From assembly GCA_039024915.1 (NCBI GenBank), contig JBCCPK010000001.1:310001-374000 (forward strand): 64,000 nt of DNA. Direction: 5' to 3'. A model generated the notes under the pieces. The model was given only the letters and a program-made list of their open reading frames with translations, did not search any database and was not told the origin of the DNA. Below, in pieces: positions 46,233 through 56,464 of this stretch; position 1 is the first letter of the stretch; each line of letters opens with the position of its first letter. The translations under genes were made by a program, and so were the position numbers. The DNA is from Pseudomonadota bacterium (lineage in GTDB: Bacteria > Pseudomonadota > Alphaproteobacteria > Rhizobiales > MH13).

Positions 46233-47464
46233 TGCACGATTTCGCCGGGGAAGCCTTCATCCGCTTTCAGCATGTTCTGGAACATGCGGATACCCTGTGC
46301 CTCTTCAGAGTAGGCATAGTCGGGAAAGTTATACTCGCTGATGAAGTCGCTGAGGCGGAAGAAGGCGCCCTTGCGGAACGACACGAGCTCCATGGCGCCG
46401 GTATCAAGATCACGCCGCATTGTCAGCAGAAACTGGTTGTCCTGATCGGCACCGTGGAGGACGCCAGACAGCGGGAGTGGCACCGTGTTGACGCCTGCCG
46501 TAGCACCCAGGAACGGAATGGGCTGGGATAAGCCCGGGCCGTTTGCGGCCGCGGTGAGATCACCCAAGGAAATCAGGTCGGCATCCATTTCCCGATTGAT
46601 CACCAAAACGTAGCTTTCAATGTCGCCCTGCATGTTGGCGGCAGAAAACGGTATGACGTCCAAAGGCGTGTTGCCGTAGCCCAATTCCGCAATGGTCTTC
46701 CCGAACACATGTTCTCCATCCTGGAGCGCATCGACCGCGACAGTGACCAACGGTGTGCATGTGTACGCAGCCACCACCGTTGGCTCTCCGTCCAGATCCA
46801 GGACGGTCATGGCGCGTATCGGAGCCCGCGTCTCGTTCTGGCCGTGAGCAGCGTGGTACATCTCGACACTGGTTGAGACCTTTGACCCGTCAAATGGATA
46901 GGGGACCCGCCTCAGCGTCGAGGCAAACTCACCGGTCGAAATACCGGAGATGAAAAGTTCACCATCCACGAAATCCATGTCCGTGACGGTCAATGTGGGA
47001 GCGGGAATATCGCGCCAGAATGCGACTGCATCGTCAGCAGGATTTTGGATCGCAAAACGCGTCGAGGGGATTTCCTCGAGGTTGAGCGGGACCACTTCGC
47101 CATCATGGCTTATCGAGACAATGGCGCTGGTTTCCTCGCCATCGATCTGAGTGGTCAAAGAGATGTAAGCCGCCCGGGTGACGGGATGGACTGCGAGATC
47201 ATTGTAGATGATCCGTCCCTCGGAACCCAAGGCATCAGCAATGAGTGCATCGATGTCCAAAAGGTTGAATGCGCGATCTTCGGCGGGTGCGGATCCGTCA
47301 TCTGGCAAATCGTAGGCCCAGATTTCACCGGCCGCCGAATCCGCGACAAACAGCGTGTCATCCAAGCCGAATTCGAGCACGCCATAGCGGGGAGATGTCT
47401 CCGCCGCAGCCATGCCCGTGGACAAAACCAAAGCGCAAACAGACGTTGTAAGGCGAAGGGGCAT
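46229..47464 (-). CDS. Exported beta-propeller-like protein of unknown function
   Basis: 411 aa with a signal peptide (MPLRLTTSVCALVLSTGMAA, cleavage near AAAET). Successive blocks such as YGVLEFGLDDTLFVADSAAG, GRIIYNDLAVHPVTRAAYIS and LTVTDMDFVDGELFISGIST recur like propeller blades. No family is recognised. The frame opens at 47479; ATG 47464 gives the clean signal peptide. Partner of the gene at 45423. Confidence 0.75.
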   Translation of the reverse strand: MPLRLTTSVCALVLSTGMAAAETSPRYGVLEFGLDDTLFVADSAAGEIWAYDLPDDGSAPAEDRAFNLLDIDALIADALGSEGRIIYNDLAVHPVTRAAYISLTTQIDGEETSAIVSISHDGEVVPLNLEEIPSTRFAIQNPADDAVAFWRDIPAPTLTVTDMDFVDGELFISGISTGEFASTLRRVPYPFDGSKVSTSVEMYHAAHGQNETRAPIRAMTVLDLDGEPTVVAAYTCTPLVTVAVDALQDGEHVFGKTIAELGYGNTPLDVIPFSAANMQGDIESYVLVINREMDADLISLGDLTAAANGPGLSQPIPFLGATAGVNTVPLPLSGVLHGADQDNQFLLTMRRDLDTGAMELVSFRKGAFFRLSDFISEYNFPDYAYSEEAQGIRMFQNMLKADEGFPGEIVQ

Positions 47465-47734
47465 GATTGCGAGCTCCAATTCCAGTTGCGATGCAGCGCG
47501 CTGGGCGCACCCTACGCAGCCTGCGAAACCGTTTGCGTAACGGCAATAGCCTCTGGCGCGCTATGGGTGCGCATCTCGATCGCTTCCCAGTTCAACTTCG
47601 CTGCCGCACGCTTTTGCGAGTTAGAGCGCAATGGCTCCGACATGAAAGATCAAAATGCGTAATCATTGAGGGCTTTTGATGTCTTACTTATGTATTAAAA
47701 AAATATATTGATTTTTTACATGCGGATTTAAGAA

Positions 47735-49639
47735 ATGCAAATGTATAATGGTCGATATCACAGAAATTTTAGATGGATATTGCTGATCAATTCTTTCTTA
47801 TATTTATTGTGTTCGATCTCATTTGCAAATGATACTCCAGCCGCTGACAGGGCGTTGAATTATTATGATCGACACCTGATCGATATCTCCAACCTGAGGG
47901 AGTTCACCGAAGGATCGATGGTCGGGGATGCCATGATCCACCGCGGTGCCATGTTCGAGGAGACAACGAAATGGAAAATGACGTTGTTTCAGATGATCCG
48001 AGCCGACAGCCGCCATCATCAAGCGCGCAGTGCCTTTCAACTCTCATTTCTGGGCGTGCCTGACGACGAAATCCTGGCGGTGTGGAAACCTGATTACATC
48101 GACAGCATCGAAGACCCCCGTACGAGGGCTGCGTTTAGATTTGTCGATGAGCTGGCCACCCTGCCAGGTCGGGTGACCGCCGGTTCCCACGCCAATTTAC
48201 GCGCACACTTTGTCGATCGTCAGATCGCTGAGCTTATCGAACTGATCTCCTTCAACGCAGCCAACGCCGTCCACGATAACATTCTACCGATACCGACCGA
48301 TCAACAAACTCTGGAGTGGGCACATTCCAAGCTCGCGAGCGTGGGCTGGTCGGCAGCCAAGAATGTGGCCAGCAGCAGCGACGAGCAGAGGGCTGCCCTG
48401 TTTGCGGGCGAACTGATGGAGGCAGCTCGCCAAGAGATACTCGACGGCTGGGATCGCCAGGATCTTTCGGCTCCTTCCCCACGGTTTAGCCGCGACTGGC
48501 TAAACTCCGTCACAGGCTACGGCATTCCTCGGGTCACGATGGACAGCGACCGGGATGGTGTTGAAGACCCGTTCGACGATTTCCCGCTCGACCACAGCCG
48601 TTGGGCCGCACCCGGGCGCTGGGAGAGCAATCTTCCGGGCGATGACGTCTTGCCTTTCGATGGGGCGGCCTACGACGTCCCCTATTATTTCGCGCCAGAA
48701 GCCCGTCCGGCGGACGTTCCGTTCAGCGACCGGATAAACTTCGATACCGAATGGACCAGACAAACCGCCATGGGCACATCGCGGATCGAGGGCTACTTTG
48801 CCGCCGGCGATCGCGCACTACCCATGAAGTTTCTTTGGCAGACCTTCGTCACCTACCAATTGGCTTCAGGCTGCGTGCACTGTCAGGTTCATGGCACGCG
48901 TTGGCTCTACGAGTTTCTGGAAACCGAAGCCTCCGATGGCGTTGTCGGCGACGAAGCGCTGCGCGACATCTACGATCTTTTCGACATTGAGCGCTCGGAC
49001 AGGTTCTCACCAGCCGAGTTGGCAGCACTAAGGTTCGCGCGGGACGCCGGCCCCCTCCCCACCCGGACGACGGCGGCCCACATCGAAGAGCTCCGTCGAT
49101 ATTATGCAGACCGGGAAATCCAGGAACTCATGATGGTGGTGATAGCGGGCGCCCGCTTGGCCGCCGGGCAACAGGGAAACGTTACGGTCACCGACAGAAC
49201 CTCAATGGCATGGGCCTTGCGCGCTCTGCCTCCAATCGGGTGGCGGCCGGGCGATCATCTTGGGCTCCCGCAAGAGCAACGCCGGCTTTTCATGTCGGAG
49301 GTTGAGCCGACAATGGCCGGAATTGTGATGTCTGGGGCCGAACTTGATTTCGCCTCCGAGTGGGTGGGCAAACACGTGCCGCTGGCGGTTGATCGAGATG
49401 ATGACGGCGTTGAGGACGCCTTCGACGGCTTTCCTGACGACCCAACCCGTTGGGAGGATACCGACAGAGATGGCATCGAAGACGGCGCTGATTCAGACAT
49501 TGATGGAGACGGTCTTTCCAACGAACTGGAAGCGCAAGCGCGAACGTTCCCTTACAAGGCCGATTCCGATGGCGATGGCATCCTTGATCCCGATGAGCTG
49601 AGGGACAGAAGCGACCCCTTGGACCCCAGAAGCTTTTAA
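47735..49639 (+). CDS. Secreted tandem carboxymuconolactone-decarboxylase/AhpD-like protein with TSP3-type calcium repeats
   Basis: 634 aa: signal peptide (residues about 12-32), first CMD/AhpD-like domain (about 60-230), a DSDRDGVEDPFDDFP calcium repeat, second CMD-like domain (about 370-540), then DxDxDG repeats (DRDDDGVEDAFDGFPDDPTR, DSDIDGDGLSN, DSDGDGILDPDE) to the end. The second domain keeps the redox pair (SGCVHCQVHG); the first has RADSRHHQ there and lacks both Cys. Such domains reduce peroxides or act on lactones; here the location is extracytoplasmic. The first 100 bp and the upstream region are distinctly AT-rich. Confidence 0.78.
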   Translation: MQMYNGRYHRNFRWILLINSFLYLLCSISFANDTPAADRALNYYDRHLIDISNLREFTEGSMVGDAMIHRGAMFEETTKWKMTLFQMIRADSRHHQARSAFQLSFLGVPDDEILAVWKPDYIDSIEDPRTRAAFRFVDELATLPGRVTAGSHANLRAHFVDRQIAELIELISFNAANAVHDNILPIPTDQQTLEWAHSKLASVGWSAAKNVASSSDEQRAALFAGELMEAARQEILDGWDRQDLSAPSPRFSRDWLNSVTGYGIPRVTMDSDRDGVEDPFDDFPLDHSRWAAPGRWESNLPGDDVLPFDGAAYDVPYYFAPEARPADVPFSDRINFDTEWTRQTAMGTSRIEGYFAAGDRALPMKFLWQTFVTYQLASGCVHCQVHGTRWLYEFLETEASDGVVGDEALRDIYDLFDIERSDRFSPAELAALRFARDAGPLPTRTTAAHIEELRRYYADREIQELMMVVIAGARLAAGQQGNVTVTDRTSMAWALRALPPIGWRPGDHLGLPQEQRRLFMSEVEPTMAGIVMSGAELDFASEWVGKHVPLAVDRDDDGVEDAFDGFPDDPTRWEDTDRDGIEDGADSDIDGDGLSNELEAQARTFPYKADSDGDGILDPDELRDRSDPLDPRSF

Positions 49640-49735
49640 AGCGAGCCGCGAGCACTATTGCTGGCCAGGTGCCCTCTGTGAGCCGTTCAATGCTCCGACC
49701 TCTACTTTGTCTTCCGACCCAACCGGTTTGAGGCG

Positions 49736-50224
49736 ATGGCCAGCCACGTAAACAGCGCAGTCGAAAGCTCCACCTTCGGTGCCATCTATGGAACGATCAC
49801 CGTGCTCTCGGTTCTGATCGCACACGCCCCACCTATCGCTGACCCTTTCAAGCTTGCAGTCGTCCTGTTTGGCGCGGTCCTTGCCGTCGCACTTGCCGAA
49901 GCTTTTGCCGACATCTGCAAACTCATGATGGACACCGGCCGAACGGCCGCTTGGGCTGATTTCAAGCTGGCTTGGCAGCATTCATCGACGGTTCTGCTCG
50001 CAGCCAGTTTGCCATCAGTTTGTATGCTGTTGGCGGTCATGAACCTGCTTTCGAACCAAGCCGCTTACACCGCCGCACACATCGCAGCGATTGCAACGCT
50101 GACCGTCTTCGGTGCCCGGATCGGATGGAAAGCGAAAAGGACCATCTGGTCTTTACTGGCGGGCGCCCTCACAACAGCTCTCATCGGCATGCTGATCAGC
50201 TCGATGAAGTACTTTGCACATTGA
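49736..50224 (+). CDS. Small integral membrane protein of unknown function
   Basis: 162 aa with four hydrophobic segments (IYGTITVLSVLIAH, LAVVLFGAVLAVALAEAFAD, VLLAASLPSVCMLLAVMNLL, LLAGALTTALIGMLISSM). No domain recognised. The ATG at 49736 is the only sensible start. It stands alone 96 bp after the CMD-like gene and is convergent with the P1 peptidase gene 20 bp away. Confidence 0.65.
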   Translation: MASHVNSAVESSTFGAIYGTITVLSVLIAHAPPIADPFKLAVVLFGAVLAVALAEAFADICKLMMDTGRTAAWADFKLAWQHSSTVLLAASLPSVCMLLAVMNLLSNQAAYTAAHIAAIATLTVFGARIGWKAKRTIWSLLAGALTTALIGMLISSMKYFAH

Positions 50225-50244
50225 TAGGCTGGTCCCCTCAACTT

Positions 50245-51270
50245 TCACTGAGGAGGTACAAAGTTGTTTTGCTCTTTCCATGTCGGCAGCATATCGCCCG
50301 GCTGGGGCGTCGCTTCGAACACACCGCGCGCGATGGCGCGCGCAACGCAAACCGCAGCGCCGTGACCGATCTGCGCAAGTGTAGCGTCATCAACGATAGG
50401 GCCAGACCCCGTCGCGGCTCCAAACACCAGATCACCATCAAATGGCGAGTGGGCGGGCTGGATCGCCCGAGCGATGCCGTCATGCGCCGCCACTACAAGC
50501 CTATGACACTGCGCCTTGGTTAAGGACGCATCGGTGGCAACAATGCCGATCGTTGTGTTAGCGCGATCCTGACCGGCTTTCGCAATCAACTCCGCCTTGC
50601 GGCTAGCCGGAGGTTCAACGAGCCCACCGCGTGGGTCGGGTCCCCGCCCGCCAAACTCGTCATTCATCTCGTAAGGTGCCGCCCAAAAGTGCTGCATGCC
50701 GGGCGTGGTGACAGACCCAACAGGGTTCACAGCCATCAACGCTGCAACGATGATCCCGCAATCGAGGCACAGTGATGCCGAACCCAGACCGCCCTTGACC
50801 ATACCATCAAGCGCGCCCGTACCTGCGCCAGTGGATCCGAGCTCGAATGTGTCGGCAGCGGCCTCAAAGGCGGCTTTGCCGATCATCGGGTAAGGGTTCT
50901 CGTCCCACACCTTATCTCCGCCATTCACGAGATCGAACACGATAGTTCCAGGCACAATGGGCACCCGCGCTGGGCCAACGGCAAAACCTCGCCCAGCATC
51001 GCGTAGACCCGCCATGACACCATCACAGGCGGCCAAACCAAAGGCGGAGCCACCCGATAAAACTAGAGCGTCGACCGCCTGAACGGATTTGTCCGGAGCA
51101 AGCAGGTCAGTTTCCCGCGTTCCGGGCGCACCGCCCATAACATGAACGCTCGCAGTGAAAGGCGCGTCCGACACGACCACGGTCACGCCTGATTTCAGGC
51201 TCTGATCTTGCGCGTTGCCGACCCGCATGCCCGCGACGTCAGTGAGCAGGTTCTTAAGTCCAACCTTCAT
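50245..51270 (-). CDS. P1 family peptidase (DmpA-like)
   Basis: 341 aa N-terminal-nucleophile aminopeptidase family that activates itself by internal cleavage. The cleavage segment is seen as RANTTIGIVATDASLT, with the new N-terminal nucleophile a Thr where DmpA has Ser; VLSGGSAFGLAACDGV and ELGSTGAGTGA are also conserved. ATG 51270 has GGAGG seven bases upstream; the frame opens at 51357. Substrate may be a D- or beta-amino-acid peptide. Confidence 0.88.
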   Translation of the reverse strand: MKVGLKNLLTDVAGMRVGNAQDQSLKSGVTVVVSDAPFTASVHVMGGAPGTRETDLLAPDKSVQAVDALVLSGGSAFGLAACDGVMAGLRDAGRGFAVGPARVPIVPGTIVFDLVNGGDKVWDENPYPMIGKAAFEAAADTFELGSTGAGTGALDGMVKGGLGSASLCLDCGIIVAALMAVNPVGSVTTPGMQHFWAAPYEMNDEFGGRGPDPRGGLVEPPASRKAELIAKAGQDRANTTIGIVATDASLTKAQCHRLVVAAHDGIARAIQPAHSPFDGDLVFGAATGSGPIVDDATLAQIGHGAAVCVARAIARGVFEATPQPGDMLPTWKEQNNFVPPQ

Positions 51271-51488
51271 GCGGAAGCCTCCGGGTGCTTTGCTGTTTCG
51301 AGGTGCGCGTCCAGGCGGTTGGATACCGCGTTTCCAATGCAATCGAGAAGGCCGCAAAGCCTAATGGGAATTAAGCCTGTCGCTTTACCGAACAACAAGC
51401 ACAGTGAAGCTAACGTGTGCGCCAATGGACGCAGCAGCGCGAACGGGTTCACAGACCATGCGAGGCGCTGCGGAAAGGTCGGGGCGCT

Positions 51489-53651
51489 ATGGCAGATGGC
51501 CGCCAAACACACCGTCGTACGGCTCATGCCAACCGCGGCATCATCGACGCTGAGCAACTCAAACTCATGTTCGAGACGTGGCCGCATGGCGTATTTGCGC
51601 TCGATAATCGCGGTGCTTATGTCTACCAAAACGCGCTCGACCGCGCAGCCTTCGGTGACCTGACAGGCAAGGTTGCGGCAGACCTCAATGACGATACAGC
51701 CGAAGCGGAAAATTGGGCGGAAATCCACCGCCGGGTTCTGTCAGGCGAGACGGTTTCTCTGACCATCACCAACGAGGAAGGTGATCCTTCGGCGCGTGAA
51801 GTCGAGGTTACCATGTCGCCGCTCCATGAAGACGGCCAGGCAATCGGTATTCTTGGCATGGCGATCAATCGTTCCGATGCGTGGCGCCTGCAGCGGGAAC
51901 GGGAGCTTGCGGCAAAGGAAGTCGAGGCGTCCCGAGATCGTCTCAAGCGGTTAACCGACAGTGTTCCCGGAGGGATCTTCGAGTTTGTAATCGATAGCGA
52001 AGGGCGCTCCAGGTTCCCTTATGTCAATTCAGGCATGGGGCCACTGCTCGGCACCACGAGCGAGGCTATCGTCGTCGACGCGGAAGAGGCGTTCGCCAAC
52101 GACCACCCTGAAGACGCCACGGCGGTTCGGCTTTCTGTCGAACGCTCTTTCCAGACGCTGGAACCGTTTAGAATGACCCATCGCATCAATCACCCGGAAC
52201 TGGGGTTGCGATGGAACCGGGTGCAAGCCACGCCGCGCCGCCGCGCCGATGGTGGTGTTGTCTGGCACGGCTGCGTCTTCGACGTTACCGAGGAGCGCGC
52301 GCGGTCCGAAGAGTTGGAAAAAGCTCGCAACCGCATGGCTGCGCTGTCGCTACTTGATACCCTGACCGGGCTGCCCAACAGACGCGCATGCGATCAGGAG
52401 TTGCTCCGCCGAGCGAACGATCCGGACGCGCATAATCAGTCAGCCACCGTTATTCGCATCGACCTCGATCACTTCAAGGCTGTAAACGACACCCTCGGCC
52501 ATGAGGCTGGCGACGCAGTTCTATGCCGGGTTGGCGAATGCCTGTTGGAGGTCAGCGAACAAGGCGATTTCGCTGCAAGGCTTGGGGGCGACGAATTCGT
52601 GATCCTCCTCGCGCCAGGCAAAACGATGGAGTGCGCAAAGCAGGCCATCGACCAGTTGCGCGATCTGATATCGGTGCCCTTAACCCATGATGGCCGCCAT
52701 TGCCGCTTTGATGCGAGCTTTGGCGTTGCCTCAGAACCCAAGTTGCCGCGCGATCTTGCAGGCTTGTTGAGTTCTGCTGACGCCGCCCTTTTGCAAGCGA
52801 AAGCTCGGGGTCGGGGCCGACTGGCGGTGTTCACGCCCGAACTTCAACGCGAAATTGCGCACACGCGGAAACGAGCGGCACAAATCAAACTGGGCCTCGA
52901 ACGCAGTGAATTCGTGCCGTTCTTTCAGCCGCAGATTGATGCCACCAGTGGTGAGCTGGAGGGCTTTGAGGTCCTCGCGCGCTGGGAACACCCCGAGGAA
53001 GGTTGCCTTGCGCCCAGTGAGTTCGTTTCGGTCGCCGAGCAGATGCGAGTTGTCCAGGACCTTGATCGCATGATGTTTGAGAAAGCGATCGACGTGCTGG
53101 GGCAGCTTCAACGGGATGGTATTTCAGTCCCCAAACTGTCCTTTAACGTCTCTGCCGCGCGGGTCCATGATCCGCACATCATCCAATCGGTGAGAGACCT
53201 TCAAACCAATGGTACGCGGGTCGCCTTTGAGCTGTTGGAGTCGATACTGCTTGAAGATGAAACCGCCCTGTTCGCCCACCATATCGATTTGTTGAAGGAC
53301 ATGGGCATCGATATCGAGGTCGATGACTTTGGGTCAGGGCGTGCGTCAATCCTGGGCGTCCTCAAGATTTCGCCGAATACGCTGAAGCTGGACCGGCGAC
53401 TTGTGCTGCCGATCTTTGAAAGCCGGGCGGCCCAGGATTTGTTGAGGGCAATGGTTGATATTGGACGATCATTGAACCTCAACGTAACGGCAGAGGGTGT
53501 CGAAACCATGGAACACGCTTGGGCGGTGCGTGACTTGGGCTGTCAGACGCTGCAGGGCTATGCGTTTGGCCGACCGATGCCAGAAGCGGCGTTGCGGCAG
53601 TACCTTGCTTGCTTCAAGCCGGCCTTTTCAAGCTTGCGTTCAGCGAGCTGA
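51489..53651 (+). CDS. PAS-PAS-GGDEF-EAL cyclic-di-GMP protein
   Basis: 720 aa soluble sensor. Two PAS-like domains (residues about 25-135 and 150-280) precede GGDEF (RLGGDEFVI near 370) and EAL (EVL in GFEVLARWEHP, then FNVSA, FELLES, DDFGSG, LKLDR and EGVET). Both catalytic centres look intact, though EAL reads EVL and no RxxD inhibitory site lies before GGDEF. It makes and/or degrades c-di-GMP in response to a PAS signal. ATG 51489 is chosen for the N-terminus; 51417 is possible. The following 205 bp show no feature. Confidence 0.92.
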   Translation: MADGRQTHRRTAHANRGIIDAEQLKLMFETWPHGVFALDNRGAYVYQNALDRAAFGDLTGKVAADLNDDTAEAENWAEIHRRVLSGETVSLTITNEEGDPSAREVEVTMSPLHEDGQAIGILGMAINRSDAWRLQRERELAAKEVEASRDRLKRLTDSVPGGIFEFVIDSEGRSRFPYVNSGMGPLLGTTSEAIVVDAEEAFANDHPEDATAVRLSVERSFQTLEPFRMTHRINHPELGLRWNRVQATPRRRADGGVVWHGCVFDVTEERARSEELEKARNRMAALSLLDTLTGLPNRRACDQELLRRANDPDAHNQSATVIRIDLDHFKAVNDTLGHEAGDAVLCRVGECLLEVSEQGDFAARLGGDEFVILLAPGKTMECAKQAIDQLRDLISVPLTHDGRHCRFDASFGVASEPKLPRDLAGLLSSADAALLQAKARGRGRLAVFTPELQREIAHTRKRAAQIKLGLERSEFVPFFQPQIDATSGELEGFEVLARWEHPEEGCLAPSEFVSVAEQMRVVQDLDRMMFEKAIDVLGQLQRDGISVPKLSFNVSAARVHDPHIIQSVRDLQTNGTRVAFELLESILLEDETALFAHHIDLLKDMGIDIEVDDFGSGRASILGVLKISPNTLKLDRRLVLPIFESRAAQDLLRAMVDIGRSLNLNVTAEGVETMEHAWAVRDLGCQTLQGYAFGRPMPEAALRQYLACFKPAFSSLRSAS

Positions 53652-53856
53652 CGGCTTCTGCACATTCCCGGCATGAAAGCGCGCCGCAATTGGCCGCTGC
53701 CGGCAACGCAACAACCGATCGATTGGACTTGGCCTTGCGTCGATCCGTGAACGAGCGTTTGCTTGCCTGCGTCGGCCTTATCGCCGCATAATGGAGCGTC
53801 TGCGGTGTCGGCTTGCGAGCCAACATCGTATCGCGCCACTATGAGGCTTCACGAAA

Positions 53857-55071
53857 ATGCTAGAGCGACGCTCAGCCGGGCACGGCCCAAGTTTAGCACC
53901 CTTTGATTGGGCCGATCCATTCCATCTGGGCGATCAGCTCCATGAAGATGAGCGGCTGATTGTCGACAGTGCGCGCGCCTATGCAACGGACAAGCTTCTG
54001 CCGCGGGTGACCGACGCCTACATCAACGAGACGGCAAGCCCTGAGATTTTTGCAGAGATGGGCGCCATGGGCCTGCTTGGTGTCACCATTCCCGATGCTT
54101 ACGGCGGTCTTGGCAGTGGCTATGTCGCCTACGGTCTGGTCGCCCGCGAAATTGAGCGTATCGACTCGGGTTATCGCTCGATGATGAGCGTTCAATCCTC
54201 GCTCGTCATGTATCCGATCCACACCTACGGCAGCGATGCGCAGAAACAGACATACCTGCCCAAATTGGCATCAGGCGAACATATTGGATGCTTTGGACTG
54301 ACTGAGCCCGATGCCGGCTCCGACCCGGCGGGGATGAAAACCACCGCCAAAAAGACCAATAGCGGCTATGTTCTATCGGGCTCGAAAATGTGGATCTCCA
54401 ATAGCCCGATCGCCGACATCTTCATTGTCTGGGCGAAATCAGAGGCCCATGACGGCAAGATCCGAGGGTTCATCCTTGAAAAGGGGATGAGGGGCCTGTC
54501 CGCGCCCACCATCAAGGGGAAGCTGTCACTACGCGCCTCCGTCACTGGCGAGATCGTCATGGATGACGTCGAGGTCGGCGAAGAGGCGCTGCTGCCCGGT
54601 GTTGAAGGCCTCAAAGGTCCGTTCGGCTGCCTCAACCGGGCACGGTATGGTATCGCCTGGGGGGTCATGGGCGCAGCCGAAGACTGTTGGATGCGGTCGC
54701 GTTCCTACGGTCTTGAGCGGAGCCAGTTTGGGCGACCCATTGCCCAGACCCAGCTGTTTCAGAAGAAGCTTGCGGACATGCAGACCGAGATCAGCCTTGG
54801 ACTGCAAGGCGCGCTGCGGCTGGGGCGGATGCTCGACGAGGGCTCCGCGTCGCCCGAGTTGATCTCCTTGATGAAACGCAACAATTGCGGCAAGGCACTC
54901 GCTATCGCGCGCGAAGCCCGCGACATGCATGGCGGCAATGGGATCATGGGCGAGTACCATGTGATGCGTCACGCGCAGAACCTCGAAACGGTCAATACCT
55001 ATGAAGGCACGCACGACATCCACGCGCTGATCCTGGGTCGGGCGCAAACTGGCTTGCAGGCTTTTTTCTAG
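53857..55071 (+). CDS. gcdH: Glutaryl-CoA dehydrogenase
   Basis: 404 aa FAD acyl-CoA dehydrogenase that oxidises and decarboxylates glutaryl-CoA to crotonyl-CoA in lysine/tryptophan breakdown. Features are [28 protein letters not shown], the FAD-site [12 protein letters not shown] and the catalytic Glu in [18 protein letters not shown]. It pairs with the CoA-transferase gene 3 bp downstream, the standard arrangement. Confidence 0.93.
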   Translation: MLERRSAGHGPSLAPFDWADPFHLGDQLHEDERLIVDSARAYATDKLLPRVTDAYINETASPEIFAEMGAMGLLGVTIPDAYGGLGSGYVAYGLVAREIERIDSGYRSMMSVQSSLVMYPIHTYGSDAQKQTYLPKLASGEHIGCFGLTEPDAGSDPAGMKTTAKKTNSGYVLSGSKMWISNSPIADIFIVWAKSEAHDGKIRGFILEKGMRGLSAPTIKGKLSLRASVTGEIVMDDVEVGEEALLPGVEGLKGPFGCLNRARYGIAWGVMGAAEDCWMRSRSYGLERSQFGRPIAQTQLFQKKLADMQTEISLGLQGALRLGRMLDEGSASPELISLMKRNNCGKALAIAREARDMHGGNGIMGEYHVMRHAQNLETVNTYEGTHDIHALILGRAQTGLQAFF

Positions 55072-55074
55072 GGG

Positions 55075-56277
55075 ATGGACAACCCGCAATCGGCCCCTGA
55101 AGACAAGGACGGTTTCGCTGGGGGCGACCCACCCCTCAAAGGGCTGAAGGTTCTCGAGCTAGCGCGCGTTCTCGCAGGCCCATGGGCCGGTCAGGTGCTG
55201 GCTGATCTCGGCGCGACGGTTATCAAGGTTGAAAGTCCAGACGGCGATGAAACACGCGGCTGGGGCCCGCCATTTATATCGCGCGATGGCGATACCACTG
55301 CAGCCTATTTCTACGCGTGCAATCGCGGCAAGACGTCCGTTGCCGTCGATTTGAAGACGGCCGAGGGCGCTGCCTACGTCCGCGAGTTGGCTGCCGACGC
55401 CGATGTGCTGATCGAGAACTTCAAGACCGGCGGACTTGTGCCGTTCGGGCTCGACTTTGCCAGCGTGGACGCGGCCAATCCGCGCATCGTGTATGCCTCG
55501 ATCACAGGTTTTGGACAGGATGGACCCGCTGCGCACCGGCCCGGCTATGACTATCTGCTGCAGGCGATGTCGGGGCTCATGTCGATCACCGGTGAGCCGG
55601 ACCGACCGCCACAGAAGGTTGGTGTGGCCATAACGGACCTGTTCACGGGGCTTTATGCGGTGGTTGGCATCCAGGCCGCGCTTGCCGAGCGCGAACGCTC
55701 GGGCAAGGGCCAGCACATTGACCTGTCCTTGTTTGATTCAGCGACCGCCATGCTTGCCAATCAGGCCATGAACTACCTTGCCAGCGGAACCGCGCCAGGT
55801 CGCATGGGCAACGCTCACCCAAACATCGCGCCCTACCAGGTTTTCGACGTCAGCGACGGCGCGTGCGTGATTGCAGTCGGCAATGATGGGCAGTTTGCCC
55901 GCCTGTGCGAGGTGCTCGGACTGGCGCACCTATCCGCCGACACACGGTTCGCCACAAACGCCGCGCGCGTCGCACACGCACAGGCTCTTATCCACGTGCT
56001 GCGTGGGCCTTTGTCCTCATGGCATCGGGACGAGCTCCTGGCAGCGCTCGAAAGTGCCAATGTACCCGCTTCGCCGATCAACAGTGTCGCTGAAGCGCTC
56101 AATCATCCACAGATCAAGGCGCGCAATATGGTGATCGAGCCTGAGGACATTGCAGGGCTCCGGACCCCCTTACGCTTTTCGCGCAGCGAGCTGGCGCTGG
56201 GCCGCAGTGCGCCGACAAAACCTGGGACAACCCAAGGTGGACTGCGCGTCTCCGTGCCACGCTTTGAGCGCGACTGA
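55075..56277 (+). CDS. CaiB/BaiF family CoA-transferase, probable succinyl-CoA:glutarate CoA-transferase
   Basis: 400 aa class III CoA-transferase. The N-terminus LKGLKVLELARVLAGPWAG, VIKVESPDGDETRGWGPP, the catalytic Asp region in IDLSLFDSATAMLANQAMNY and the C-terminal LRTPLRFS fit. Coupling to gcdH points to glutarate activation, which feeds GcdH. Confidence 0.9.
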   Translation: MDNPQSAPEDKDGFAGGDPPLKGLKVLELARVLAGPWAGQVLADLGATVIKVESPDGDETRGWGPPFISRDGDTTAAYFYACNRGKTSVAVDLKTAEGAAYVRELAADADVLIENFKTGGLVPFGLDFASVDAANPRIVYASITGFGQDGPAAHRPGYDYLLQAMSGLMSITGEPDRPPQKVGVAITDLFTGLYAVVGIQAALAERERSGKGQHIDLSLFDSATAMLANQAMNYLASGTAPGRMGNAHPNIAPYQVFDVSDGACVIAVGNDGQFARLCEVLGLAHLSADTRFATNAARVAHAQALIHVLRGPLSSWHRDELLAALESANVPASPINSVAEALNHPQIKARNMVIEPEDIAGLRTPLRFSRSELALGRSAPTKPGTTQGGLRVSVPRFERD

Positions 56278-56324
56278 ACCGTCGGTCAGCCCCTTCATAT
56301 CCGATGAACGGTGCTAATAGGCCC

Positions 56325-56379
56325 AGATTTGCAAGCCGAGATTACAAATCTTGACAGCTTTTGGGGCGCTCGCTATCCC
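56325..56379 (+). promoter_or_regulatory. Promoter with operator-like inverted repeat, before the Opp-type operon
   Basis: The -35 TTGACA (56351-56356), a 17 bp spacer and -10 TATCCC (56374-56379) form a good sigma70-type promoter. An inverted repeat AGATTTG-N13-CAAATCT (56325-56331 and 56345-56351) lies directly upstream and touches the -35, suiting a dimeric regulator. It lies 86 bp before the binding-protein ATG. Confidence 0.6.
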
Positions 56380-56464
56380 TTTCATAGCTGGTTTTGCGCA
56401 CTCAAAAACCACCGTCAAAACGGCGGTAAACAAACAGCGCAGACAGCCTAACTGGGAGGTATTC

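Noticed and set aside
53652-53856. Short open frames in the gap before gcdH
   Set aside because: About 60-70 codons on both strands, without ribosome-binding sites, domains or plausible composition; treated as non-coding.
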